A DNA stretch of 64,000 bases from Diaporthe sp. PMI_573 (taxonomy: Eukaryota; Ascomycota; Sordariomycetes; Diaporthales; Diaporthaceae). Below the pieces are notes generated by a model that saw only the letters and a list, made by a program, of their open reading frames with translations, was not told the DNA's origin and ran no database searches. Of the stretch, positions 44,380-56,023 are shown piece after piece. The DNA lies in the NCBI GenBank assembly GCA_021399435.1, contig JAJTUP010000015.1:868001-932000 (forward strand), read 5' to 3'. A program made the translations under genes and the position numbers. The stretch's first letter is position 1. Each line of letters opens with the position of its first letter.

Positions 44380-46200
44380 CTTGGGGGAGTCGGTTGAAAC
44401 GAGTGACGACTACTAAGCGAACGAGCGATTGCTTGGTTGGCAGCCCAGAGAGACTTCTCGGCTGACAGGAGCCATCCTGTTTATGTAGTAGAACGTTTTT
44501 CGAGCCTCGTGGGAAGCTGGGCATTCTCACATTGACATCGACAGATAGCGGCAGGTAGCATCCGGCTTGGAATACGAGGTGATTGTCAAGCAGTGGGCCT
44601 GCTCACCTGCTCGCTTGAGAAGAGTCTTACCAAATTTGTCAGTTATGCCGGGCCGAGGTCGATCTTCTGTTCTTTATTAGTAACCTTAATCAAAAGCTTC
44701 TTCTGACAGTTATGCCCTGCACACATCCTGCAAAAATACTCCTCAAGGCGTCAATAATTGCATTCTCGCTTGTGAACAGAAACTCGAGCAGAAGCTGGGT
44801 ATGGCACTCTTCTGCGTTCATACGAACATAGTTAGAATGGATACAGCGTTGCGTTGTCTCCGACTGTCCGGAGCAGGTGCGGTCCAACTGAGAACCGAGT
44901 TGCCAAGCCATCGTCCGTGGTGAGCCCCTTTCCCAACCCCTGCTAGTCTCGCAGGTGAGCCGTGACCGAGCAGTGGAGAGAACCGTAAAAGCGGGTTGCA
45001 TCGTGTCGTGCCACCACTCAGGTCACTCTGGCCAGGGACAGGGGAGGCCAGGAATAGCCATCGGCTGTCCAAAATAGAAGCTTGACTGATGAATGCGAAT
45101 GCTTAAAAGTTCAACGTCCGAAACCATCCCTACCATCTGGTGTGGCTTGCCAGAAACTTCTAGTGCCGAACATCAGATGTCACGATCCAAGGTGTGATGG
45201 AGCTCCTGTCCAGTAGTACTTCTTTATAATGGTAAATCCTTGAAGGTCACATTCAAGCAAAGCTTTTGTTTGCTCAGTTGTCACAGTCTCCACTGCACTT
45301 ATGCAAATACGAGATGCTTCCTCAGCACTGAAAATGCACCTGTTCACTTGCAGACGGCATGCTGAAAAACATTCAGATACACATCACACAAACACTGATT
45401 GTACTTTGAAGAGGCGCTGGAGCGTCACTCCTGAAATTGACGGCTGAAATTTACTTGGGGGCACTAGAGCAGTCCATATTTGCGCTACAAAACAAAAGCT
45501 ACGGGATAGTTACAGTTGCTGCTTTAATGCTGCAAGCATAAACGCAAGACCAGCGGAGCTATAGTTCACTGATCAACTCCAAGCACACATACCGCATAGC
45601 GAATAGGAGCTATGAATGTGTAACGAACAGCGTCCCGGATTGCAATTATGTATTTCTTTCAAGTGCTTGTATTTGTCAGGCATAGGCATGACGGCTGGCT
45701 GGGTCCGTTGAGCAGCCGTAGATTACGAAGAAGACCAGCCAGCGCTATAAGAGGGCAAGTTCTGGGTGTGCAGACCGGTTGAAGCGTTCTTTTGAAATGC
45801 ATCATCTATATGACCAGGTAGGAGGAATTATGAGCCATCCGGTCTGTGACAACGGGGCACAATTTGTAGACACCCAATTAATTGTTGCTGATGGAGAGGC
45901 CCAAGGGAACCGACTTTACTTTTGTGCTAGCTGGGCGCTATCTACTTTTCCAACGCTCATGTATACCAGTGAATCTGGCCACTACTTGATTAGCACAGTC
46001 TTCCAACCATTTCATATATTATTCGCTGTGCGTGTTAGCCCATGCCCTCCTCTGCCAGATTTAAGAGAATTTGATCTCCCTGATTCGAACCTACCTTGCT
46101 TCCAACGCCACAATCTCAGCACTTCTGATTCCCCAGCATTGAGCTCAGTAATTCCCCGACTGACAACTCTGAACACCAGAAGACAATCGCAGACCGAAGA
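44380..46200. other. intergenic stretch
   Basis: About 1.8 kb. A TATA-like CTACATAAACAGG (minus, near 44478-44488) suits the protease gene. Frames such as 44690-45001 (-) and 45779-46273 (+) have no features. No RNA gene was recognised. Confidence 0.45.
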
Positions 46201-47349
46201 TGATCGCCACACTCATCTCTCTTTTCCTCCTGGTCTCAGCAGGGATGGGCTTGAATCCCTATCAGCTGCCTAGGGATGCTTCTGCTTTCAACAGCGTAAC
46301 CTCGACACCATCAACGGGATCTACAACCTGACCACTTACCCCAACAACCTGGCCTTCCTGCAGGGCGGCGTCAATGCCATCCCTAATGCATTCTTCGCAG
46401 AGGATGTTGTCGGCCGAGTCACACCTCTTGGCGACTTGAGTGGCAGTAGGTCCCTTTCAAACACGAGCGTACCCTCTTAAATCGTTGACATTCTAACAAA
46501 CAAACACCAGTCGAGGACACTGTCGAGTACTTCTTCGCCCTGACTCCTGACCCGTCGCCCCCAACCTACGCCACCTGGACCAACGCCACGGCGACGGTAG
46601 TGTACGGCAAGGCGACGGGTGTCAACGACTCGGTCCCGGCCACGTACCAGAAGCACGTCTAGACCATCAAGCAGGTTGCGTTCTGGCGTTTTGACGATGA
46701 CGGTGCCGTGCTGAAGTTTGACGCCTGGATCCCGACCCTGCAGCAGTGGTGGAACACAACCCACGACGTCTCCCACTACCCGGTGAACGAGGCGCTGGTC
46801 CGCCAGCAGCTTTGTCAGACCACCCAGGCCAAGGTCAGTTAGCATCTCTCAGCCCGTGGTCAGCATCGAATTATGTGTCCCATTTCACTCCCCCTCTATC
46901 GGAAGACAACACGAAGGCTGATTCAGACCCCTCATGCAGTGCGCCGGAACCAACAAGCAGTGGGACTCTGTCGACCAGTGCGTTACTGCTCTGAACCAGA
47001 AGCCAATGGTCACGTTTGACAACCTCTGGGGCGACAACGTCTGGTGCAAAGCCTTGCATGTCCGACTGACACCCATCCGACCTGATGTAAGTCCAAACGG
47101 TGTTCTCACGAAGCGCCCCCCCCCCCCCCCCGCCCCAGCGGCGACCCCCAAAGCAGAAGAAAGTACTCGGAACATATTTTGGAATGGGCATGATACTGAC
47201 AACTTCGCCAGGCTCACTGCACCCATGCTGGTCCCAGCGGAGGAGGCAAGTGTGTCAACATGCCTTACAACGAGGCCTACTTTGACGACGGGGCAGTGTT
47301 TGGCGAGCCCTCCGGAGAGACGTTTGTCTGCCCTGGAACAGACATTTAG
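46201..47349 (+). pseudogene. broken gene for a secreted protein of unknown family
   Basis: A signal-like start (MIATLISLFLLVSAGMG) at 46201 is followed by a one-base frame break near 46273, after which the coherent frame reads CFQQRNLDTINGIYNL and GRVTPLGDLSG. After an intron (46446-46510) it continues IEDTVEYFFALTPDPSPP, but a TAG at 46660 interrupts YQKHV*TIKQ. The frame then runs on through WRFDDDGAVLKFDAWIP, a second intron (46834-46939), FDNLWGDNVWC, a third intron (about 47088-47209, containing 16 C) and a last exon ending FVCPGTDI at 47349. I recognise this as a conserved uncharacterised fungal extracellular protein type; no function is known to me. The interruptions make it a probable pseudogene; sequencing error is possible for the single-base break. 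Confidence 0.7.
47116..47131. repeat. C16 homopolymer within an intron
   Basis: A run of 16 C, then GCCCC, lies in the third intron of the broken secreted-protein gene. Such runs are prone to length change and to sequencing error. Confidence 0.9.
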
Positions 47350-47908
47350 GTGAGCGGGGGATGAATGCTGAGATTAATCATCTCATAAATCGCAGTGGAC
47401 AGGCACTGGGGCGTTAGCTATTATAGTCAAATCTGAGATAGCCTCAAGATTTTGAGTGGGTGTCATACTGAACCCAATTTGTTCTGTGAATGCGAGACCT
47501 CATGTCTCTGGCCCATAAACAAACCTAGCAGCAATTCGGCATCTTGAAAGACTTCAAATCTTAAGATCTGAGGCGATCGGGGTGTAACTAAGTACGAGGT
47601 CCCTGCAACGGATTATGCCCGTAAAATAAGCATAGAGGTGGCCCAAGATCGTGCACTGTTACCCATGGCAGTGGGATTAGCTTTGTGTCTAAGTTCCGGG
47701 TTAAACTCATGCGGACTGCCTCTCTACTCGAGGCGGTCTCGTAGGCACTCGGAAACGAGGGGCCGGGTCCTCAATAATTACAGCATGGTTATCATGTGAT
47801 TGTGCCAACTTATGGACGAGAGACTTCATGTTCGTCTACCAATGCTATCGATTTGCGAGGAGCTTCGAAGTCAATTCAGACCACCTTTCGAGGCCCTGAG
47901 TCCAATTT
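47350..47908. other. intergenic stretch
   Basis: A 560-bp spacer between the broken gene and the 3' end of the AAA ATPase gene. No feature seen. Confidence 0.5.
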
Positions 47909-50109
47909 TTAGGTTACCACAGTCTTAACACCCGCCTTCTCAATCCAATCAGCAGTGCCATTGACGGAGGGGCGACGCTTCTCGATGCCCAAGACCGTCT
48001 CGATGAAGCTGCGCTTGAGCACACTCTTCTTACGTCTCGCCAGCAGCTGGGCCGTCTTGAGTATGTTCTTGATCTGGCGGCCATTGAGTTCCAGCTTGGC
48101 CAGCTCCAGCACATCCTGGTCCGTGATCTCGGGCTTCTGCTTGGCGGCAGAGAGGAAGTTGCGCCAGATGTGAGCCCGCGAGTCGGCCGTGAGGTCCGGG
48201 TACTCGAGCGAGACGTGGATGCGGGACTGGAACGCCTGGTCGATGTTGTCCACGCGGTTGGTGGTCATGAACAGGATGCCCTCGTAGTACTCGAGGGTGC
48301 GCAGGAAGATGGAGACGACCTTGTTGCGCTCGAGGTCGTGCGTCGAACGCGCCTCGAGGAAGACGTCGCACTCGTCGAGCAACAGGATGGCGTTCCAACG
48401 CGCGACTAGCTCGAGGATCTGCGACAGGCCCTGCTCGACCTCCCACGGCTTCGAGCCCAGGTCGCCCGAGCTGAGCGTGTGCAGCGGAACGCGGAGGTTC
48501 TCGGCGACTGCCTCTGCTGTCAGGGTCTTGCCTACACCTGGAGGGCCGGACAGCAGGCATATTATGCCTTTGCCCTTGCCCGAGATGACGTCGTCGAATG
48601 TGTCGCCTCCGTCTAGCTGTGACTCTGAGAAGGCCATGATCAGCTCCTTCTGATCGTCTGGAAGCACCAGCTTTTCGAATGCGTCCTTGTTCCACTTGAT
48701 CTCATCAACTTGCTCGACGTAAAACTCGAGCCACTCTTTGCGCTTGAGGGAATAACCGCGGGTGCGAGACCGTGCGAGCATCTGGTAGTATGGTGTGAGT
48801 CTGAGTTGGCCATGCTCGGAGAGGCCGTGCTTCCGTCGGTGTTCGTGCAGACGTTCCAGGTCCTTGGCTTTCCAATCAGACAGCCGGCGTCGACGCCACA
48901 TGTTGCTGCGGTTGAAGGAATGGATGTCCACGACTATGCGGCCGCTGAGCTGGATCGGGACCTCGTTGTTCTGCTGATCCCAAGTGATTGCGGTGCCATC
49001 ATACCTGAGGAACAGTAACCTGTTAGCATTAACTCCACAAAACCGCTTTCATTTCCGAGATCACATACGCTTTGTAATGGTGGCCTGCCAGCTTCTCGAA
49101 GATCCTACCCCTCTCAACCAAATGTGCGGCTACCGCTTTCTCATCCTCGTGGAAAGTCAGGGGGAAGGCATTCAGCCCAGTGATCTTCTTGACGCCGATA
49201 AACTCTGGGATATCGATTCGCTCCCTCACACGACCAAACTCCTTTCCGCTGTAATCCACGCAGTCGGCAAAGAGAGCAAGGAACCTCCCGCACTTGTTCT
49301 CCAGGTACTCAGCTTCTCCAAGCTCGAAAGCAGAGAGCGGTCCTTTGTGAGCGGCAAGAACGATGGAGCCGGGCTGGAAGATCATCCTGCGTTATCATTT
49401 AGTAAGGCGGTTTTCTACGCAGAGGATTTGGACGAACTCACCAGAGGTGTTCGAAAGTGATGACACCATTGAGAACGTAGTCTTCATAAGCCTTGATACT
49501 GTCACCAATCTCATACTGAAGTATGTCATGAAGAACAATCAGATGCTCCTTGGTTTTCGTGTCCAGGTCAGGGCGCTTTAGGTACTCGAGAAGCTCGAAC
49601 CAGCGGTGGATGAAAGGCTTGAAGGGGGCCTCAAAAGTCAGACGCTTCAACTCGCATGCCACACCAGGGTAGTCCTTCAAGATGACGTCGCCGAGGGCCT
49701 TTTGCAGCCAGGGGCTCTGCACAACGATGGAGTGGGCCTCGAGCTTCTTGCGGCCGTCCTGGCTCTTGACGTTACGCACGAGCACCGCGTAAGTGTCCGT
49801 CACCGCATTCTCTGCTGGCTCCGCGACGTCCTCTGGGTACTTGTTGACCCAGGTCCAGACGCCGTCTTTGTCTTTCGACGACTTGTAGATGTTCTTGACC
49901 TCGCTGACGGATCCTACCGGGGCGTTTGTAGTTTCCTCCTTTTCCCCGGGGACGATGACACCACTTTCCTCGCTTTCTGAGCCTTCTTCGGCGTCGTCGG
50001 CCTCGCTGTTGACGTCGTTCATCAACACGGACAATTCCTCGAGGCTGAGCATACTGGGAGACTCTTCCTTGCCGTAATAAACGGCAACCTTCGGCTTGGT
50101 GTCTGCCAT
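47909..50109 (-). CDS. AAA-family ATPase with N-terminal fungal domain (DUF7025-like)
   Basis: Exons 50109-49442, 49386-49069 and 49004-47909, joined at GT-AG sites, give 693 residues. The first 100 residues are acidic and disordered (MADTKPKVAVYYGKEESPSM...). A fungal-specific region follows (LYEIGDSIKAYEDYV-type helices, EHLW|MIFQPGSIVLA, HHYKAYDGTAITW, IVVDIHSFNRSN). The C-terminal third is an AAA+ module: Walker A GPPGVGKT at about 482-489, Walker B ILLLDECD at about 535-542, sensor MTTNRVDNIDQAFQSRIH. This architecture is common in fungal genomes, often in large families, and the substrates are mostly unknown. Its catalytic motifs are intact, so ATP hydrolysis is expected. It stands head-to-head with the TRK gene but 2.3 kb away. 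Confidence 0.88.
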
Positions 50110-52336
50110 TGCTGTGAAGTCAAGCTCAAATTTGACAGGAAAACGAAGTCCGAGTTACGAGGCGACAGCCGCTTGGTCAGGAGCAGGTCGCAGCAAGGTA
50201 AAAACCCAAAGCCGGCTGTTTAGTTTTCGCGAGGTTTAAGTTCCTCAGTGACCCCTCCTTCCCCGTCGTATTTATATTTGCAGCGAGGGACATTTTGGTG
50301 CGTCTGCCTTGTTTCTGAGTCGGCCTCAGGAGCCTTGTCCACCCCGGCTGGCAACATTCAACTGGCCGAGCATGCTGTCAAGGCAACAGCTGCATATCCA
50401 TAGGTTTCCGGCATTCAAGCAAAGCAGACTAAGACATGGATGTAGCATCAGCACTAGATCCAACAAGGTTGGATCCTCGTGAAACATAGCGGATCGATGC
50501 AGACTGCTGCCTGCGAGGGCTGATTTGCCCCACAGCACAAAGGCCGAGCCTGCCCAAGCAAAGCTACCTGGGATTGGTCACATTCGAAGTATAGAAACAT
50601 GCATAGTTCGTATGCTCGAGACTATCAAGACATCAAAACTTGGGCAATAATGCAGCTTCGGAACAAGCATTCTACCAGCAGTGGACTAGCACATGGCAAG
50701 GCACGGTCAGTGATAGTCATATATTGCCACGGAGCTCCGTGCTAGGATTCATGCACTGGCTGCCTGGCTTCTTTCACCCTAGGCTTCCAATCCGCTGCTT
50801 GTGATCATGACACATGCGGTGGCCTGCAAATTCACATTCAGGGTGACCTAAGATTCAAGAATGCCTGATGCAGTGAATTGCACAGAAACAAGAAGGCGAA
50901 AAACACCGAGTGAGGGTAGGCTGATGCCAAAGCATCCAAGCACTCAGATAACCCTTATCGGAGTCTCGTGTGGATCTGCCAAGTGTGCATTTGTACACTG
51001 TCAAGGAATACTGGATCTTCCAACAGCGTGAAGATGTGGATGGCTATTGAATGGGATGCCTGCAAAGACTGTTGCCTGCTTTACAGTACACTCCACGCAT
51101 TGAAGCGTTCCGTCAGTACTTCCGCTGCTAGATACCCTACTGACTCTCACATGCAGATGTGATCCTTCTCAGTCTCGGACAGGTTCTGAGTCCCACAGCT
51201 GCATGTCCTAGGCAGAGTTGTGCTCATCACTTGAGTTGGCGAAGCTGCTGGAGAATGGGGTGATGGAACAAACAATACTTCAATGCTGACTCCACATCAG
51301 AACCGGCCACTAAGCCACTAACGATGCATGTGCGCCAAGACCCTCGTGACGCGGTCTACAGTGAAAGATGGAGCATGCAGATCTGAAGCCAGAGCCGGAG
51401 AGCAAGTTGGATACCGAAGATGGTGAGGCGTTCCAACCTGAGTTGGTGTGGCTCCATGATGATAGACCGTTGGGATCAGCCCACCAACAAATTCAGTCGT
51501 TTCCTCTGCACTCAAGGGAGATACATCGAAAAGGAACTCTTGTTATATGTGAGGCTGTGATGTGGCGAGATCCAAGATGCTTTCGGCTGGAGAAGAGGAA
51601 CGTGTCTTCTTTTCCAGTAGGCTTGCTGAGGTATTTAAACGCACTGGGTGGGCAACTCGGTGTAGTTTGGCGGTGAGGATGGCGGACTTGGCTCGAGATG
51701 CTGGGACAGGCATAAGTCAGTGGCTTACTAGTGTAGTAGCGACACCTGGCAACGAGGGCACATGGATTGTCTTCAAAGATGGTGATTCAAGATCTAGAGT
51801 GGGATTGGCGTTGGTTGAGGGGTCCATGGCGTCGTGGGGCCGGCCACGTTGTCTATACGCATGAGGGCAGGTTATTTGATGTTCGGGTTGAGAGGCCCAT
51901 AACTTTGGCTTCAGCGCCCTAGCTCCCGATGGCCCAGGGACCAACGCGGTACGATGGGGGCTGAAACGGCGGGCGAACCTGAGGTCCAATAGTCCCCTGG
52001 CCCCTGTCAACGGGTAATGAGCTGTCATTAGAGCATGTGGGCCCGGGACAGGCCGCCCCTGCAGGCTGCCAACCGGATTCGATTCCAAACCATGCCCTGC
52101 GAGCCCTGCTAGCCCTGCTTGGAATTCTAGCCCTCCAGGTACCGCCGAAACGAGTCGATCAGGGGAAGCTCATCGCTACCTTGGTTGTCGATTGCACGAC
52201 TCACCCTTGGGGTTTGTTGCGTTGGTTGCCTCTGGGCATTGGCAATATGATGATCCGACCTCCCGTCCCGTCCAAGCTTCCCTCCTCCTGCAAGGCCGTG
52301 CAAGGCTAATCCTTTCTTCCCTCCATCCCGAGTAAC
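50110..52336. other. gene-poor spacer
   Basis: This region lies between the AAA ATPase and potassium transporter starts. Frames up to 123 codons (for example 51318-51515 -, 51368-51676 +, 51717-52088 -) overlap each other and have no domains. It should contain both promoters. Nothing else is supported. Confidence 0.45.
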
Positions 52337-52378
52337 CGGCACACGGCACACGGCACACGGCACACGGCACACGGCAGA
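52337..52378. repeat. 7-bp tandem repeat in the leader of the potassium transporter gene
   Basis: Five perfect copies of CGGCACA plus a sixth with one change (CGGCAGA) lie 85 bp upstream of the ATG at 52464, probably within the 5' untranslated leader. Copy number may vary between strains. Confidence 0.9.
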
Positions 52379-52463
52379 CTGCGAGACCAACACCTCTACC
52401 GACTGAGTTGGGCAACAAGCTGCCCGCGCACCCTCACCACCACAGTGGTGGGCATCGGCAGCG

Positions 52464-55032
52464 ATGACATGGCAACCATGGGAGAAGTTCAAGGCCGACC
52501 ACCCCGCCACGGCGGACCGCGTGGTTGAATCATGGGCCGCCGTCCGCCCATATCTGCCTCCGGTCAACTTCATCACCATGCACTACGCTTACTTCATCCT
52601 GGTCGGGCTCGTCTTTGCCGGCATCTTCTACGGGCTCTCACGCCCGACCAACAGCGTTAGCTTCGTCGACAGTCTTTTTCTCGTCTTGTCCGCCTTTACC
52701 ACCTCCGGCCTCAACACGGTCGACATCAGCCAGCTCAGTACCGCCCAGCAGGCCATTATCGCCTTGATGATGATCTTGGGCAGTCCCGTCTTCGTCTCCA
52801 TCTTCACGATCTGGCTCCGCGCCCGGGTCTTTGAGAAGCGATTCGAGGACATTGTCGAGGCCGAGCGGAACAGGAGGATCAAGAAGACGGGCACCATAGT
52901 TGGCATGGCTGGAGCCATGATTGGTCTGCCCGTCATGTCGTCCTTCAAAGGCTCCAGACGAAAGGCTAAAAAGGGCAGACACGAGCGGCAGGCCGATGCA
53001 GACGCCTTCCAGCTCTCCGCTTTCAAATCCCGCGAGAAGGGCCACGACCGAGGCCAGAGCCAAAACACCAACCAGGAGGCTGCACCGCCCGGCATGCTGG
53101 AGCCCATCGAGGAAGGCCAGAAGCTCGACGTCTCCACCAGCTCCGCCGAGCCGCTCTCGCCCAAGTCGAACGCCACCGTCAGACGGCGGCCTTTCAGTCG
53201 CGACGACGGCCGCCAGTCCATCTCGGAGGGCTTCGATTTCAGGACCTTTATCCACGAGAATAAGAAGTCTGTCGGTAGGAACGGCCAGTTCTTCGACCTC
53301 ACCGAGGAACAGCGCGAGTACCTGGGTGGCGTCGAGTACCGGGCCTTGAAGATTCTCTTCACCATTGTCTGCGTCTACTTCGTCCTCTGGCAGCTCCTCG
53401 GCGCCATCACCCTCGGCGCCTGGTCATATGTGCACAGCCAGGGAATCACGGCCGTCAACTCTCAGAACTCCTGGTGGGCTGGCATCTTTCTCGCCATCTC
53501 TTCATTCAACAACGCCGGAATGACGCTCCTCGACGCAGGCGTGGCAGCCTTTGATAACGATGCCTTCGTCCTGACCATTGTGACCATCCTTTCCCTTGCT
53601 GGAAATGCTGCGTTCCCTGCGTTCCTGAGAGCAACTGTCTACTTCTGCAGCTTCGTGTTGAAGATGTCGGTTGATGACGACGAGTACACCGTCTGGAAGG
53701 AAGCCTTCGATTTCATTCTGAAGTACCCTCGCCGCCTGTACATGATGATGTTCCCTGCCAAGGCAAACTTTGTTTTCGTCACCATGTTCTCCACTATTGC
53801 GGTCATGGACTGGATCTTGTTGCTGGTTCTCAGCATCGGAAACTCTGCCATCGAGGCATACCCGGTTGCAAAGCGAGTTGGGCTGGCTGTCTTCCAGGCA
53901 CTGAGTAAGTTACCACTTGGTGATCTCAGCATAGGGTGATCGTTTGCTTCGTGAACAAATCTTGACTAACTCCTTCGTCTTCAGCCATTCCTTCGGGAGG
54001 TTTCGCTGTTGTTCCCGTGTCAAGCCTCTATTTCGACGTTTTGGTCTTGTGGGTCATCGTCATGTACATTTCCGCGTACCCCGAGATTATTGTAATGCGA
54101 AACTCAAACGTAAGTGGAATCTCTGTCCTTGTTCCCGCGTTGTGGACAAGACTCTTTCTTTACACCTGAAGTGACAAATCATGGTCTCTGGCCATACCTT
54201 TACTACAGGCTGTGAACGCTCCTCACTAACTTGAACCAAGGTGTACGAAGAACGGTCGCTAGGAATCTACACCACGGAACCCGAAAAAGGCAGCGAAGAC
54301 CCAGACACAACAGCCAACGAGTCGACAGATGAGCTCCTCCCAACCTTTGGGCCCCTCCTATCCCCACCGACGTTTGGCCATGCCCTTGGCCCAGAGCGGA
54401 CAGCAATCTCCGCATCAGGCGTGTCACAAGCGAAGTCGGGCATCTCCACCAAGTCCGTCAAGAAGCTAGCCGCCGTCGGCCGGCGGGGCACATCCTTCGT
54501 GGGCAAGCAGATCCAGAATAGGATGAACAATTTCCAGGGTGTCGGTGTGACGACCAGGCCGCGACTTAAGCGGTCAGCCGAGATCAACTTCGACAACCCG
54601 TCCGCGGCGCCGGGCTCCACCTCGACGCCCGAGGGCCACGTGAGCCTCGTGTCTCAGCACCTACGAGGGCAGTTGTCGCACGACATCTGGGCCATCGCCC
54701 TGGCGCTGTTCCTCATCACGCTCATCGAGACGTCCCACTCGATCGCGGACCCGCGCTCCTACAGCGTCTTCAACTTCATGTTCGAGATCGTGTCCGGGTA
54801 CACCAACATCGGCCTGTCCCTCGGCCTGCCGGATCAGTCGTTCAGCTTCTCGGGCGGTTGGTACACCGGGTCGAAGCTGGTCATGATCGTAATGATGATC
54901 CGTGGCAGGCACAGGGGCCTGCCGGTCGCGCTGGACCACGCCGTCAAGCTGCCTGGGTGGGACAACGCCAAGAAGCAGAATGAAGACGCTGAGATTAGGC
55001 GGAGCTTGGGAAAGAGGAGCTTGGATTTATAG
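52464..55032 (+). CDS. trk1: TRK-type high-affinity potassium transporter
   Basis: Exons 52464-53904, 53985-54109 and 54241-55032 give 785 residues. TRK proteins are plasma-membrane K+ uptake systems made of four M1-P-M2 repeats. Pore-like segments are visible: SAFTTSGLNTVDIS, ISSFNNAGMTLLD, FQALTIPSGGF and IVSGYTNIGLSLGLP. Each carries a glycine at the filter position. The conserved motif NVYEERSLGIY spans the last junction (RNSN|VYEERS), confirming intron 2. A hydrophilic loop of about 170 residues separates the first and second repeats, as in other fungal TRKs. The third pore segment reads IPSGGF where other TRKs have a TRTAGF-like run, which may alter selectivity. All pore glycines are present, so the transporter is probably functional. 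Confidence 0.9.
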
Positions 55033-55513
55033 ACTTTCCTGATAAAATTTGCCCGTGGACGGGCGGTAGACAAAATAGATTTCATTTCAGATTCAAAACT
55101 GCGCGATCATCTTGCCGAGTGCCTCCTAACGTAGGCATTTGTACGTCTGGCTGTAGAGGCTTTCATACCTAGGTAGATACTCCTCAGAGGGTCGAAACAT
55201 TGCTGACGGGAGTTGAAACCTAATTTTAGGGGATGCAATTTTGTAGGGACTCTCAGCTTCCCATCGGGGATAATTAAGGAGTCTATTTGGGCAAAACACG
55301 TGTGCATAACGGCAGATCTTTCTTACGGTTGAGGTGGTTCTTTTCACACAACAGAAGACCAGGATTGACACAGGAAGTCATTGGTCATCAGCACAGTATC
55401 ATTGTGTAGCTGCTTGTGTATCTATCAGACCCCGCTGGGTCTGTGCCTAGACACGTACATTATCTAGGTCAATGTTGTTTTCCTCCCACGAATCTTCACA
55501 GTCCGAGCCTCCC
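55033..55513. other. convergent spacer
   Basis: A 480-bp spacer between the transporter and the small minus-strand gene; both end toward it. No gene is seen. Confidence 0.5.
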
Positions 55514-56023
55514 TTACTCGTTCGCCCAGCGTGAGCTGCGGAGACCCTTGTGTTTCTTGGGGTCGAAGAATGAGTTCTCCAGCTTCACTGTCTGTTCCTC
55601 CTTCGAAAGCGGGCAGATGATGCGGCGCGACTGCTGCGCAGGCATGGTCTTGGTGGGGGAAGGAGATCCCTCGTGCTTCGTGCCTTGTCGTGGCTGCGTC
55701 AGCATCCGGCTTGTGTTCTTCTTGTTGGGGTTGCCCTTCTCGTTCTCAGCCTCGGTGGCTTTCTCTGTTGTCTTGATTCCAATTTGATTGGAGTCGGCGT
55801 GGTATTTGGACCATCGAGGGTTGATCAGGGCCTGAGCCCCTAAGGCTGATCCATCATTGGCGGCCATCTTTTCTTTCATCATCTTGGCGTTGATCGCCTT
55901 GTTGTACTCAAACATGGAGTTGATTCCGCCTGGACCCACGCGGGAAGCATTGAGGTTCTCAAGGGGAAAGATGTTCTCCTCGGGGATATTGTTGAAGGGA
56001 GAGTTGTTTTGGTGAGAAGACAT
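55514..56023 (-). CDS. small hydrophilic protein of unknown function
   Basis: One intronless frame of 169 residues. It starts MSSHQNNSPFNNIPEENIF and ends HKGLRSSRWANE. It is rich in Asn, Lys and Ser with no signal peptide or membrane segment, and its middle (FEYNKAINAKMMKEKMAAN) may be helical. CT-rich leader sequence on the minus strand upstream fits a fungal promoter. I do not recognise the family. Low complexity at the ends and a plain ATG context leave some doubt, but the length and isolation support a real gene. Confidence 0.65.
   Translation of the reverse strand: MSSHQNNSPFNNIPEENIFPLENLNASRVGPGGINSMFEYNKAINAKMMKEKMAANDGSALGAQALINPRWSKYHADSNQIGIKTTEKATEAENEKGNPNKKNTSRMLTQPRQGTKHEGSPSPTKTMPAQQSRRIICPLSKEEQTVKLENSFFDPKKHKGLRSSRWANE

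Noticed and set aside
46078..46125. GATTCGAACCTAC as a minus-strand tRNA B-box
   Set aside because: The surrounding sequence does not form an acceptor stem or a proper D arm; chance match.
45779..46273. 164-codon frame as a gene
   Set aside because: It overlaps the start of the broken secreted-protein gene in another frame and has no features.
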